Shown: piece after piece, positions 1-8,852 of the stretch
Layout: each line of letters starts with the position of its first letter
How positions within the stretch are numbered: position 1 is the first letter of the stretch
Source: Welwitschia mirabilis
Taxonomy: Eukaryota; Gnetophyta; Gnetopsida; Welwitschiales
Assembly (NCBI GenBank): GCA_051453625.1
Contig: JBOZIK010000001.1
Location: forward strand, 274,038,220-274,065,455
Reading direction: 5' to 3'
Length of the DNA stretch: 27,236 bases
The notes under the pieces: model-generated
What the model saw: the letters and a program-made list of their open reading frames with translations, nothing else
The model's database searches: none
Told to the model about the DNA's origin: nothing
Position numbers and translations under genes: made by a program

Positions 1-640
1 CCTTCTTTATATCTCTCTACTATGTTTGTTCTGCTGTGTGACTCTATAGCAACTTTTCTTTTGGTTGCTTCAAGACCTATAGAATATATAGGATGGAAAA
101 AGTTACAAGTTAAAATAATTTGAATACAACCTTAGAATAATGACCAAGATAGAGTGTAGGTAGTTGAAACAAAACACTTGGACTGTGTGTAGTCATGTTT
201 CATTCTGCTATTAACTAAAAAGTTTAAGAGCACTTAAAAAATACATTCTTTTTCCTCAATGGATTTAGTTGAACATAACCTACATGTTTGTTGCTCCCAT
301 GAAATATTTCACCATATTATTGTTTCAATTGAAGATAATGATCGCTCATTCTTTTTCCTTTTCCTTTTTTTGATTTGGGATAGAGATAGAAACTCCTGGT
401 ATTGACACCTTGTAGGGATATGTCTATGTTCACTACCACAAGGATTATGTGGGACTTGGTTGAACTAACCACGCACCCCTTGGTTTCTCCGATTTGAAAT
501 TGCAGCATACAAATAAAAAGGTTATTGAAGATAGTTCCCTTCTCTAATATAATCAAAATAAAACCCACATCTATTTCTTAAGCACATGCAGTCAATAATG
601 TATTCTTTTCCAAAGACACACAATTCCTTACAAGTTCAAC
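1..640. other. A+T-rich intergenic DNA, nothing recognised
   Basis: Both strands were read for protein motifs, tRNA boxes and repeats and nothing could be supported. A minus-strand open frame at 317-568 has low-complexity hydrophobic and lysine-rich content and no family signature, so it is not called as a gene. Confidence 0.5.
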
Positions 641-989
641 ATTGATATCATTCTCCAAAGTGAAAAAGCTCAGTCAACATTTTTAGCGTAGACGAAACAA
701 ACAAATGTCAGGGATCTTCTTTGGGAGTGGGAAACTTTGTCGATGCGTGTCGAGGAAATGGCAGAAAGTTCCAAATGACCATGCCACAAAGAGTACATTT
801 CAATAAGGAGGATCAGGGAATCTTGCAGAAGCAGTTAAACTCTCACTTAAGCATTTTGCAAACCGTTTCTTCAGATTTGTAATTTTATGTATCGAATGTC
901 TGGCAATTAATAGGCTGAAATTCTTCATAAAGTTCCATTTTCGCAGATGTTTCTTTTCCCCGTTAGGGTGCTGCGTTCCTCACTTCTTC

Positions 990-1277
990 TTATCGTTTCT
1001 TCCTCACTGTGACCATAGCAATCCCTTCATTAAAGGCGTCACTAACTCCACAGAAACGATCATTTTTGGAAGAACGAATTGGAAACGTAGTCCTTGCATC
1101 ATTTAAAGTCGTTTCAAATCGGTTTTTCAAGGCGCTTTCAGCATTCTTCAAGCGATTTCGATTGAAATGTAAAGCAAATTCATTCATTCAACCAATCAGC
1201 TGCAGGCTCATCATCAAAGAGCGAAACGGTAACGACAGGTCCATTTTAGAAACTGAAAACAATAACGATAGGTCCAT
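990..1277 (-). pseudogene. Candidate small gene or gene fragment, 95-codon frame with one in-frame TGA
   Basis: Read from the minus strand, the first ATG below the TATA-like site at 1578-1584 is at 1277. It opens a 29-residue frame that ends at TGA 1190-1188. The next three bases are an in-frame ATG (1187) that opens a further 65 residues ending RKKR before a stop at 990. The two parts therefore form one 95-codon frame broken by a single TGA, or a short upstream frame plus a small gene. The first part contains a repeated MDLSL block caused by the 33-base duplication at 1231-1296. The leader from about 1550 to 1277 has no ATG. I recognise no family. The opposite strand is also open over 1009-1296, so chance openness cannot be excluded. 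Confidence 0.2.
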
Positions 1278-1296
1278 TTCGGAAACTGGAAAATGA
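1231..1296. repeat. 33-bp tandem duplication, two units
   Basis: Units start at 1231 and 1264, each beginning aacga[c/t]aggtccattt. The first 29 positions differ at four or five sites and the last few bases diverge. The period is a multiple of three, so it preserves reading frames and gives the repeated MDLSL block on the minus strand. Confidence 0.8.
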
Positions 1297-1577
1297 AAGA
1301 TGAGATTACCGTTCAGCGTGTAGCTCTTTCAGAGGATTTCTCACACAAAACACGTTGCGGAGATGAGAATTAGAAGCTAAAATGAAAATCCAGTAAGACA
1401 AACAGAACTTTGCCGAAAACAAAGCCGAACTTTCTGCAAAACTCTGCAGAATTGTTGAGCAAAATACGCAGGGTTAACTGAAAAGCGATTTTAAGAATTA
1501 TGGACATTGTCCTAACATAAATAACTTGGCATGCTTAACTTCTTAGCTTTAATTAATTTCAGTTATTATACAGATAA

Positions 1578-1584
1578 ATTTATA
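1578..1584 (-). promoter_or_regulatory. TATA-like element, minus strand
   Basis: The minus strand reads TATAAAT here. It lies about 100 bases downstream, in that direction, of the paired W-boxes at 1676-1687. This matches the spacing of a core promoter firing toward lower coordinates. In A+T-rich DNA such a match can arise by chance. Confidence 0.25.
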
Positions 1585-1675
1585 TGCTTAAGTTCTGGTT
1601 CGTCATCTTAAGTCTGCACCCTATCACTATCATGACTTTACTTCGCTTGCGAAATTCCGGTCTGTGCCGATGATG

Positions 1676-1687
1676 TTGACTTTGACT
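1676..1687 (+). promoter_or_regulatory. Two adjacent W-boxes
   Basis: TTGACT occurs at 1676-1681 and again at 1682-1687 with no gap. TTGAC[C/T] is the established WRKY-factor site, and clustered copies are typical of WRKY-controlled plant promoters. Whether these sites are used is inference. Confidence 0.45.
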
Positions 1688-1790
1688 TCCAGTCATCAGT
1701 TCTTCCTCTTTCAGTAATTTGTCAGTTCTGTCCCCTCGCCAAGTCAGCAATTTCGGTAACGGCGCTCGTTGTTTTTTCCTGAATAAGGCA

Positions 1791-1798
1791 TGACGTCA
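1791..1798. promoter_or_regulatory. Palindromic bZIP (TGA/CRE-type) site
   Basis: The 8-base palindrome TGACGTCA is a perfect match to the core bound by plant bZIP factors, including the TGA type. It sits between the W-box pair at 1676-1687 and the opposed W-boxes at 1836-1848, so the elements cluster within about 170 bases. Confidence 0.45.
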
Positions 1799-1835
1799 TC
1801 AGGCACTATCGGGATATTCGTTGGCTATTTGCGGC

Positions 1836-1848
1836 GGTCAAAAGTCAA
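1836..1848 (-). promoter_or_regulatory. Two W-boxes on the minus strand
   Basis: GGTCAA at 1836-1841 and AGTCAA at 1843-1848 read TTGACC and TTGACT on the minus strand. With the plus-strand pair at 1676-1687 they make four W-boxes within 175 bases, in opposed orientation. Confidence 0.4.
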
Positions 1849-2139
1849 TGAACGCCATTGTTCTTCGTTATTCGTTGCTTTTTCCAAGCGAGACTCCATC
1901 CACGTTTGTCGTCTGCATTTTTAGATATTTTTCGCTCTACATCTCGTGTCGGAGATGTCTCTCTTTCATTGGATGTAGCCAAAAAGCCAAGGACTCTCGC
2001 ACTTAGACCAATGAACTTCACGAGTGAAATATCATATTTTTTTAAATTAAATTTTTTGAAAATAAGGTATTAAAAATATGTGGAGTTTGAACAGATATAG
2101 GAAATTAGCAATTTTATGAGAAAATATTAAAATCTTAAG

Positions 2140-2328
2140 CGTGATTTTGAACTCAAACTTTTAATGCTTATATGTGTTCTACAAGGAGAACCACTACGAT
2201 TGTCTAAGCAAATGATTTAATTAAGCTCAAAGCTTTATTGTGTGCTAACTGAGGCATTCAAAAATTCAAACCAATGACCTCTAAATAGAGGACAAGTGTT
2301 TCACCATTTGGGCTGCCATCCTAATGGC
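2140..2328 (-). mobile_element. SINE-like copy A, full length, with 16-bp target-site duplication
   Basis: On the minus strand it begins GCCATTAGGATGGCAGCCC (pol III box A region). It continues through an anticodon-arm-like hairpin (CCTCT/AGAGG), a degenerate box B (GGTTTGAAT) and the family core (GCACACAATAA, ATTAAATCATTTG), and ends near GAGTTCAAAATCACG. It is flanked by direct repeats, ataataaaattttaag at 2329-2344 and atattaaaatcttaag at 2124-2139, which match at 14 of 16 bases. This is the expected target-site duplication and fixes the element at about 189 bp. Confidence 0.75.
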
Positions 2329-2471
2329 ATAATAAAATTTTAAGATTCAACACAATAATAAGATCACACATATAAAGTAATATTTACTTTTTAATTAGAG
2401 TTTAATATGATAACTAAAATCTCAAAGAAGAAAAACTATGTGGACGTTTATTACACATATCGAGTAATAAT

Positions 2472-2678
2472 AGGGGTTTTCAATTGGAAATTCTTAGTGA
2501 GCAGTTTTCCCCTTAAAAGTACAGCCACCATGATTACATTACCCACCTAAATGCTTTAATTATACTTAGGGCCTCAGAGAAGTTTTCATGCTAAGCAAGG
2601 CATTCAATAGTTCAAACCAAGGACCTCCTATCTAGCGTACTTGCATTGCATTAGTTAGACTACCATTCCATTGGAACC
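2472..2678 (-). mobile_element. SINE-like copy B
   Basis: The minus strand reads CCAATGGAATGGTAGTCTAAC, an A-box region close to that of copies E and H. Then come a box-B-like GGTTTGAAC, the GAATGCCTTGCTTAGCA block, GAGGCCCTAAGTATAATTAAA, and the tail with GGTGGCTGTACTTTTAAGG. A weak direct repeat (gtaataata / gaataataa) lies at the ends. The boundaries are approximate. Confidence 0.65.
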
Positions 2679-2689
2679 AAAGAATAATA

Positions 2690-4335
2690 AATATGGAATA
2701 TGGAATTGCTTATGAGGAATTAATAAATAATCATATATAATAATAAAGTAAAATGAAACACATAAAGAAGATTGTGTTTGACTTCCATTAGTATGGATAT
2801 TCCAATCTTGTATTTAACTTTCTTAAGCATAAATGATCATGTATTTTAGTAATGTAGAAGGTGATTCTAACTTACATCTCACTAATTGGGCTTTCATACT
2901 TTGATATAACAAAATAAAATTAAAGGTCATTATCCTTACAGTTAGAATCTATCTTTGTGGATATTTGATAATAAAAAATTATGTATCATTATGATGTAAT
3001 TATTTATTGACGTAACAAAGTTTTATAATTGTTAAACTTTATGATTCTAATTAAGATATTTATGGTACTCATTAGAGATTCGCTTTCTTGATATTTCCAG
3101 TAGATAATACATAGTGATAATAATGCTTCATAGAAATAATTGGCCAAGAGGATTGAGGCCTTTTAGCCAATATTTCGTTTATGGTACAATGTAGGTAATT
3201 TCAAATGTAATAATAAAATGGAAATTAAGATAAAAATGAATGGAGATGTTTTAGACATTTTGAATTTTAGATTTTTCATTTTTATTTTTATTTTTTAAAA
3301 TGAATTAATGCTTGTTATCTTGATCCTCTTAACCAAGGTGCACTTGTATAATATTTATATAATAGCTTAACAAAGTTCATTAAAAATTTAATTACTTAAA
3401 ATTATAACTAATGCACTTGAAGAAATGTTATGTCATTTGAAGATAAATAAATAAATTAACAAACTATAAAAATTTAAACAAGCCTTCTCCCATATATGTC
3501 AAATCATCTCTAAAACTTCTATTTTTCACTATTCATTATTTAGAATGACTTCGATACCACTTGTAAATACTTCATTATAATTTTAGTAACATTTCTCTTT
3601 TCTTCATTAGTCCGTCTTTGATTATGCTTTACTTTGCATACATGTTTTCTATCTTAAATATTACACGTATTCAAATCAATTTTATAATCTTTCAATCAAT
3701 TAACTTCTACATAAATTACACATTTAACTTGTTTATATTATTTCTGTCCATTTTGTCTTATTTTCTTTGTCAAATAATACAGACTTCATTCATAAGTCTT
3801 ATTTCCTTTTCTTTTTTATATTAGAATTATTCCTTAACTATGAAGGTTTTGCAACTATGTTAGAAATTGTTTTGTATTCTAATTATGTTTATTCATCACA
3901 TTGAAATTGACTAGCATATATATCAACCTCAACTAAGTAATCAAAATCATTTTGTTTTACATCTTACCATTTTTTAATTTTTTTACTTTTTTCAAAGAAA
4001 TAAGCAATTTTGTTAAGTTAAAAAAACAAATCTACATCATATGAGATTTAGGATAAGATAACAATCCTATGAAATACAAGTAAAAGTTATAATTGTAATC
4101 ATCCATGTCATTTTTGGAAGTGAATGAAGTAGTTTAGACAAAGGTGAGGCATTAGCATTATGATGAAAGTTTAGTTAATGATACATTAGTAGATATTATA
4201 ATGAGTTCTTTGGTTTCTTAGCCTCAAATAAATTTTTATAAATATTTTTATGTTTTTAACTAATAAGACTTCAAGATCATATATTATGCATGATGTTTAT
4301 ACTTGCTACGTATGCATGCCATACATGATTTTAGT
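2690..4335. other. A+T-rich intergenic DNA
   Basis: No coding motif, tRNA or clear mobile element was seen. One hairpin is present: 3139-3151 can pair with 3159-3171 in a 13-position stem with one mismatch, one wobble pair and a 7-base loop. A short frame at 3618-3824 is hydrophobic low-complexity translation of T-rich DNA and is not called. Confidence 0.5.
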
Positions 4336-4349
4336 AATATAATGAAAAT

Positions 4350-4557
4350 AACCAATAAGGTGGTAGTCATTTATCGAGACCTTCATCATTGACTCAAATA
4401 TCTTGTTTTAAATCTTTTGTTGCCTTATTTGACATGATAATTTCTACAAGTCCTTGACCATAATTAAATTATTTATTTTAATTTGTGATTACTATACCCT
4501 TGAATATAAGTATAGCCACTATAAGTTTCAAACTCAACATTCCACAACTAATAAAAG
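4350..4557 (+). mobile_element. SINE-like copy D, degenerate, with 12-bp target-site duplication
   Basis: It begins aaccaataaggtggtagtca, matching the family head. It keeps the mid block ending cataattaaattattta, the GTATAGCCACTA part of the tail, and a tail ending near tcaaactcaacattcc. Flanking repeats tataatgaaaat (4338-4349) and taaaatgaaaat (4558-4569) match at 11 of 12 bases. The box B region is eroded. Confidence 0.6.
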
Positions 4558-4662
4558 TAAAATGAAAATTTGTGACTAACCCAAAATAATTCCTTTTTTG
4601 TCATTAAAAATAATGTTAATTTCAAATAATAGCTCTTATTATTTATCATAAGATTTAGGTTG

Positions 4663-4855
4663 CCAATGGGGTTGTAATTCAACTAATAGGACACTCATCC
4701 TCTTTTTAGAAGGTTATGGCTTTGAACCTTTGGATGCCTTGTTTGGCACACTATGAGGCCCTTACTATAATTAAATCATTTGTTTAGGTGATGAAGATGA
4801 TTGTTCTCTTTGAGGAAAGTACCCTCACTAAAATTTTTGAGTTCAAACATCCTCC
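4663..4855 (+). mobile_element. SINE-like copy E
   Basis: It reads ccaatggggttgtaattcaa at the head, then atcctctttttagaaggtta (anticodon-arm-like), a box-B-like ctttgaacctttggatgcc, ttgtttggcacactatgagg, attaaatcatttgtttaggt, and a tail ending gagttcaaacatcctcc. It is one of the best-preserved copies for consensus building. No convincing target-site duplication was found. Confidence 0.7.
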
Positions 4856-5100
4856 ATTTCACTCAAGAAAGATAAGAGAATGGAGACATAACTATTATGT
4901 AGAATTTGTCCATATTTTATCCATTAAAAACAAAAACAAAAATAATATATGGGTAAAAACTTAAAAATTTCATTCATACATACAAAACAAACTAGATACA
5001 TAATATAAAAAGAAGAGAAAATATACGTTTTCTTACACAAACATTGTTATACAATTTAGCATTATTTATTTTTTATGGGCGAAGGATGTATTATGGGTTG

Positions 5101-5244
5101 GGAATGTGGAACTCTAAACTTTTATTAACTGATAGCCCAAACAAATGATTTAATTACACACATGCTAGTTAGGGGATCTAAAGGTTTGAATCTACAACTT
5201 TTAAATGAAGGAGAGTAACTCACCAACACGACTACCATCCATTG
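5101..5244 (-). mobile_element. SINE-like copy F, internally deleted
   Basis: The minus strand begins CAATGGATGGTAGTCGTG, keeps AGATTCAAACCTTTAGAT in the box B position and AATTAAATCATTTGTTTGG in the core, and ends near AGAGTTCCACATTCC. The segment carrying the GATGATGATGGCTGTAC module is missing. Confidence 0.6.
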
Positions 5245-5350
5245 ACTATTTACATGAGTTATAAAATGTCCCCTTGAAAACATCCTAAAGGTAGAGCATG
5301 GCTCCCATAACCTTTAAATTATAAACTCAATTCTCAAAAAAGTCTTTCAA

Positions 5351-5414
5351 TATAATTATAATAATAATATTAATAATAATAAAATATACATGTATTCTAA
5401 CAAAAAAAAAAAAA
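5351..5414. repeat. AAT-type microsatellite and A-run
   Basis: An imperfect ATA/AAT tract covers about 5351-5384, and a 14-base A-run lies at about 5401-5414. The rest of 5250-5880 is A+T-rich and shows nothing else I can identify. Confidence 0.7.
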
Positions 5415-5990
5415 ATCACCTCTTTTATTTCCCTTACCTTTACCAGTATGTAACGTTCTAAATAGGAAATTTGTAAAGCAAATTTCATAATAGGCAACAA
5501 CAATAAAGCTTTAAAATTAGAATCTGCTTTCCCCAAAATTTTAAAATTATTTCATGTGCCTATATCTGTTTCAGAGAACATTCTGACAGTTGGATATTAA
5601 ATTTCAAAGTAAGGTCGATAGTCAAAATTGTAACGTATGGCAACAATCGCAGGTCCTCATTACGTGGAAAGACTAACTATGCTGCTTCTTCTAGATTGCA
5701 TGGTATATGATTCTACTGCGTTAATCAAATGGAGAAATACTTTCTTCTAGAAAATGTCATATTGCAAACTATTTGCAATATGATATTGAGGACTAATAAT
5801 TCTCTTCAATCAATCAAAAAATACAGAAATAAATTGTCAACTCAGTTCAAGAGTTGTTTCTGAAATCCTTTCCGCACCTAGGTTTCTTGCAAATGCGAGA
5901 TTTGTCATCTATTTGATGGCTTATGTATCTTTTCTTCATCAGTGACATTTGCGGATCGTAAGTTAATTTTTACTTCTCGTTTTTGCACAG

Positions 5991-6196
5991 AGAGAATTTT
6001 AATCGTTTAGCGATGTCCTCAGTGAAAATCTTCAGACTTTTCTTTCTGTTCAATCAGAAAATTTTCGTACTTTTCGTTTTCTTCAGATAAAATCCTCAGA
6101 TGTTTCACAGGGTCGTACATTCGTAGAAACGGTTTCCGTTCTCGAAATGTTGCTTTTCTCCGTGAAGCAGAGTATTCCATTTGTCTTCTTTTCCAG
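5991..6196 (+). other. Interval bounded by consensus splice sites (possible non-coding exon)
   Basis: A pyrimidine-rich acceptor (tacttctcgtttttgcacag, ending 5990) precedes the interval, and a perfect donor CAG|GTAAGT (cut after 6196) follows it. No frame is open throughout; the longest ATG frame (from 6013) gives 25 residues. If transcribed, it would converge on the VQ gene. A GTAAGT at 5958 cannot pair with the acceptor, because the intron would be only 33 bases. This could be chance. Confidence 0.15.
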
Positions 6197-6580
6197 GTAA
6201 GTTCGTAAGATCATCTTCTTCTTAAAATAAAAAATATTGTTGCATTCATACTAGATTACGCATTAAATTTTTCAGAACCGAAATTTCAATCTGTGATATT
6301 TACAGTCAGTTGTTCGAAACAATTCAAATTTAGAAATGTGAAACACATAGCTTAAACGAACATATGAAGGATGGACTTACATTACTTCTAATAGTCGCAG
6401 AGTAAAGGTTCTCGTAGTCCAGTTTAAAAACTGGAAAATCACTGCTCAAAACACGAACTGGGATTTTTCATTTCGCAGAAAGCAAGAACCTATTAACTCG
6501 CTAGCAAATACAACACCTGCGAGTCAAGACACAGAACAAAGCTATTACGACCTTAAGACGGACAGAACTTATGTTATTGA

Positions 6581-6586
6581 TTTATT
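6581..6586 (-). terminator. Candidate poly(A) signal of the VQ gene
   Basis: The minus strand reads AATAAA here, about 130 bases past the VQ stop codon, within a short A+T-rich patch of an otherwise GC-richer 3' flank. The position is typical for a plant 3' UTR. Plant poly(A) signals are loose, so this is tentative. Confidence 0.35.
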
Positions 6587-6717
6587 ATTTACTTGACAGA
6601 CGGCATAAACCGTCACAGAGCGTAGAATTCTGGAAAGACTCATTTGACTACGCAGAGTATTTCTAGAGAAGAAGAACTTAAAATAATCCAGGATCTTCAC
6701 CTGTTTCTCCGTGTCAT

Positions 6718-7074
6718 TCACTCAAACATATCAGAAGCCCTAGCAGAGACTTTATATGAGTTCAAGTGATGTTCGGGATTCTGCAAANNNNNNNNNNTCC
6801 CAAAATCAGCACTAGAATCTTTCCAAGCGGAATTTGTTTCAAATACAGGTAAAGAAGAAGAAAAGCCAGTAAGAGCCTGAACAATAGGCAAGAACTCTTG
6901 AGGTTGGACATGAATGACCTTCGGTGACCTAACATACTTAATCACAACATTCCTCTTCTTTTGGATGAAACCAGACCTGGAATAATCCAAACCAGACCTA
7001 CTTTTGATCTCCAGTGGAGACGGCCGCAAGAATCTGCCGCTACTTCTCCCTTCCCTTTCGTTCTTGATGGCCAT
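6718..7074 (-). CDS. VQ-motif-containing protein (MKS1-like type), intronless, with a sequencing gap
   Basis: VQ proteins are small plant nuclear cofactors that bind WRKY transcription factors, and some are MAP-kinase substrates, in defence, stress and development. The frame gives about 118 residues. The hallmark FxxxVQxLTG is complete at residues 61-70 (FLPIVQALTG), preceded by SPKVIH (50-55), as in the MKS1-like subgroup. A PSPLEIKSRS segment (18-27) may correspond to that subgroup's N-terminal conserved block. The chain is basic before the motif, has a serine-rich middle, and ends in acidic SDMFE. There is no signal peptide or membrane segment. The start is well fixed: the ATG at 7074 has an in-frame TAG ten codons upstream. 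Ten N at 6788-6797 hide part of the C-terminal third. The two other frames beyond the gap stop within about a dozen codons, which supports the frame used. The lack of an intron is usual for this family. Confidence 0.88.
   Translation of the reverse strand: MAIKNEREGRSSGRFLRPSPLEIKSRSGLDYSRSGFIQKKRNVVIKYVRSPKVIHVQPQEFLPIVQALTGFSSSLPVFETNSAWKDSSADFGXXXXLQNPEHHLNSYKVSARASDMFE
6788..6797. other. 10-N assembly gap inside the VQ gene
   Basis: The run may be a placeholder rather than a measured length, so the number of missing residues in the VQ protein is uncertain. Confidence 0.95.
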
Positions 7075-7163
7075 GAAGCAACGCAGCGGACTAAAGAACT
7101 AAAAAATTGCAAAGAAAAAGCAGGGAACTGTGTCCGCAATGAAAAGAATAACTGGAAGCATAT

Positions 7164-7172
7164 TATTATATA
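7164..7172 (-). promoter_or_regulatory. TATA box of the VQ gene
   Basis: The minus strand reads TATATAATA, with its first base 98 bases upstream of the ATG. Transcription starting about 30 bases further on would give a leader of roughly 60-70 bases with no upstream ATG. It is the only strong TATA match in this GC-richer stretch. Confidence 0.6.
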
Positions 7173-7246
7173 CGAAGATTGAGAAGAGGCGCCGAGAATA
7201 GTTGGAGATTGTTGCAGAGAAAGTACTGGAGATGTGGGGAATTCCA

Positions 7247-7257
7247 AGTCAAGTCAA
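7247..7257 (-). promoter_or_regulatory. Tandem overlapping W-boxes in the VQ promoter
   Basis: The minus strand reads TTGACTTGACT: two W-box hexamers (TTGACT) sharing one base, about 75 bases upstream of the TATA box. WRKY factors bind this core. As VQ proteins are WRKY partners, control by WRKY factors with feedback is a reasonable inference. Confidence 0.55.
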
Positions 7258-7589
7258 TGGAGCGTTTTGGGCTGCCGTGTGAGTGAATGTAAACGGAATA
7301 AGAGATGAGGTGAGAAGCGCAGAAGCAGCTTCAGAAAGCGGGGAAGCGTCCCACATTTCGGCCATGAAGAAAATAAGACGAATGAGATAGTGAATGTCTA
7401 TTTCTATTTATGTGCATAAAGACGGTTTGACATTAAAAAGAATAAGAAAGCAATATCTAAGGCATTTGATGTTTTATTTACTAGAAAAAGAAGACTAGGT
7501 GAGCACTCTCGTTTTGAAAAAGACTAAGAAGGACTCTCACTTGAAAACTTTTCTCACTTGTATTTGTTTTCTTCTTAAGCTAGTCACCT

Positions 7590-7804
7590 GAACTTTTCTG
7601 GAAATATAACTATCATGATCACTTAAATGAATGGACAATCTTTCTTTTGGGAGTACCATCATTATTATGACCACAACTGCACCTAGATGAATGACTTAAT
7701 TACACTAGGGCCACATAATATGTTAACCAGGTCATCTAAGGATTCAAACTCATAACCTCCTAAATAAATAATAAGTGTCCCTCTAGTTGGGGGGTGTTAG
7801 ACTG
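7590..7804 (-). mobile_element. SINE-like copy G, with extra 3' module
   Basis: The minus strand runs from GCAGTCTAAC through GGGACACTTATTATTTATTT, AGGAGGTTATGAGTTTGAAT (box B region), GTGGCCCTAGTGTAATTAAG, and TAATGATGGTACTCCC at about 7641. Beyond this, 7590-7637 repeats the core module again (CATTCATTTAAGTGATCATG), as if a second partial copy were fused on. The head directly abuts the 3' end of the LINE relic. Confidence 0.6.
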
Positions 7805-7805
7805 C

Positions 7806-8600
7806 AAAACGAAATGTATTATGAAATTAATTCAAAGTAAGATGGTGTTAGCTCCTAAAAAGTATGTATTATTAAATCAAATCCAAGGTACAAGTCCTTA
7901 CAAATCTAGTGAGGGAGGGGAAGAACATCAACTCCACAAGTATAGCTAATTAATATTACAAAAGACAAATTAAGTGACCAACATCGACTAGACTTCTCTT
8001 TCCTTGAATCTATGACTAGAATGCAACATCCTTAAGAATTTGATGCTTGAATCCTAATGGAAGATTGTAGTCATGTTTCTTTTGTTGAAAAATAACTTTA
8101 TAATGAAGCTTCCAGATAGAATAAAGAACAAGCAAAGAGAGAGACTACCAAACGCAAAGTAAGGTACTAGATAAATTAGGTGGGCTGCCAAGAATGATAT
8201 TGTTGATTCGTGGTTGAAAGTCCTTACAGATTCTAAAATTTCATGTCCAAGCATCTTGTGCAACTACACAGTAATTAAAAAACATGAGAAAATGGATCTT
8301 TTATACCATAGAGAAGACACTATAGAGAAATAAATCTCACATGCTAGAGATGGATTCTACTAGGAATACTTTTATGGATTAGATAACATAAAAAGACTTG
8401 ACTTTTGAAAGCTTTCCAGATATCCTTACCATTTGCTTCCAAAATTGTGGCAACAACTAAATCTCCTAAGACTTACTAAGTTTGTGATGAATAGCATTAC
8501 TTTTGTTAATGATGTCATACTCCACTCTAGACTTGAAAGAAACAAATAGATCTATCATCCTTCTACAAAATATGTTGAAAGGTTCAATGCAAGTTGTTGT
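7806..8600 (-). mobile_element. LINE (L1-type) relic, 3' end of ORF2 with zinc-binding domain
   Basis: Read on the minus strand with frameshifts and stops, 8425-8340 gives KDIWKAFKSQ...LIHKSIPSRIHL, the start of the RT zinc-binding region (zf-RVT type) that follows reverse transcriptase in plant LINEs. A CLLYGIKDPFSHVF stretch then keeps one cysteine of the CxxC pair and its histidine. A frame-shifted VVAQDAW follows (about 8265-8245), then the usual tryptophan-rich C-terminal tail (SLSLLVLYSIWKLHYKVIFQ, about 8150-8085). The reverse transcriptase core is absent, so the copy is 5'-truncated, as LINE insertions usually are. The 3' UTR-like part runs on to about 7806. Confidence 0.65.
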
Positions 8601-8852
8601 CTACCTAAAAAAATTAGACTACAATCCCACTGACATTTTTTATGTTTAAGATATTTAAGAAACAAAAGATAAATTATCATAGATGTTTTTACTTATGTTT
8701 ACAATGTACTTTTGGAATGCATTTAAAACTAGTAAATTTAATTCTGAAATATCTTAACATATGGTATTCTAAAAATAAATTTTAATATAATTTTTAAAAT
8801 TATGGCGTTTTCAATATATATAAATTAGTGTTAATCTTAAATATTTATATAA

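Larger units (their letters stand above)
640..2010. other. GC-richer low-copy-looking block
   Basis: Base composition changes from A+T-rich flanks to a mixed sequence with many CG dinucleotides, like the island around the VQ gene at 5880-7330. It holds promoter-type elements (listed separately) and several modest open frames, but no protein domain I recognise. A stop-free plus-strand frame runs from 664 to 882 (72 codons) with no suitable ATG near its start. The block could be the edge of a gene, a regulatory region or a gene fragment. The sequence alone does not decide. Confidence 0.4.

Noticed and set aside
317-568. 83-codon minus-strand frame
   Set aside because: Low-complexity, no domain, no promoter or codon bias visible; expected by chance.
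664-882. 72-codon stop-free plus-strand frame, possibly an exon
   Set aside because: No start codon until well inside the frame, no recognised domain, no clear acceptor upstream. Kept only as part of the GC-richer block.
5958-5990. A 33-base intron with GTAAGT donor and GCACAG acceptor
   Set aside because: Too short for a plant spliceosomal intron; no branch point could fit.
6961-7182. 73-codon plus-strand frame opposite the VQ gene
   Set aside because: Antisense shadow of the VQ gene and its leader.
6942-7247. 101-codon minus-strand frame overlapping the VQ gene start
   Set aside because: It lies in the VQ promoter, leader and 5' coding sequence in another frame, and its translation lacks any domain.
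8054-8263. 69-codon minus-strand frame with a hydrophobic, membrane-like segment
   Set aside because: It lies in the LINE tail in a shifted frame. The neighbouring frames carry the LINE landmarks instead.
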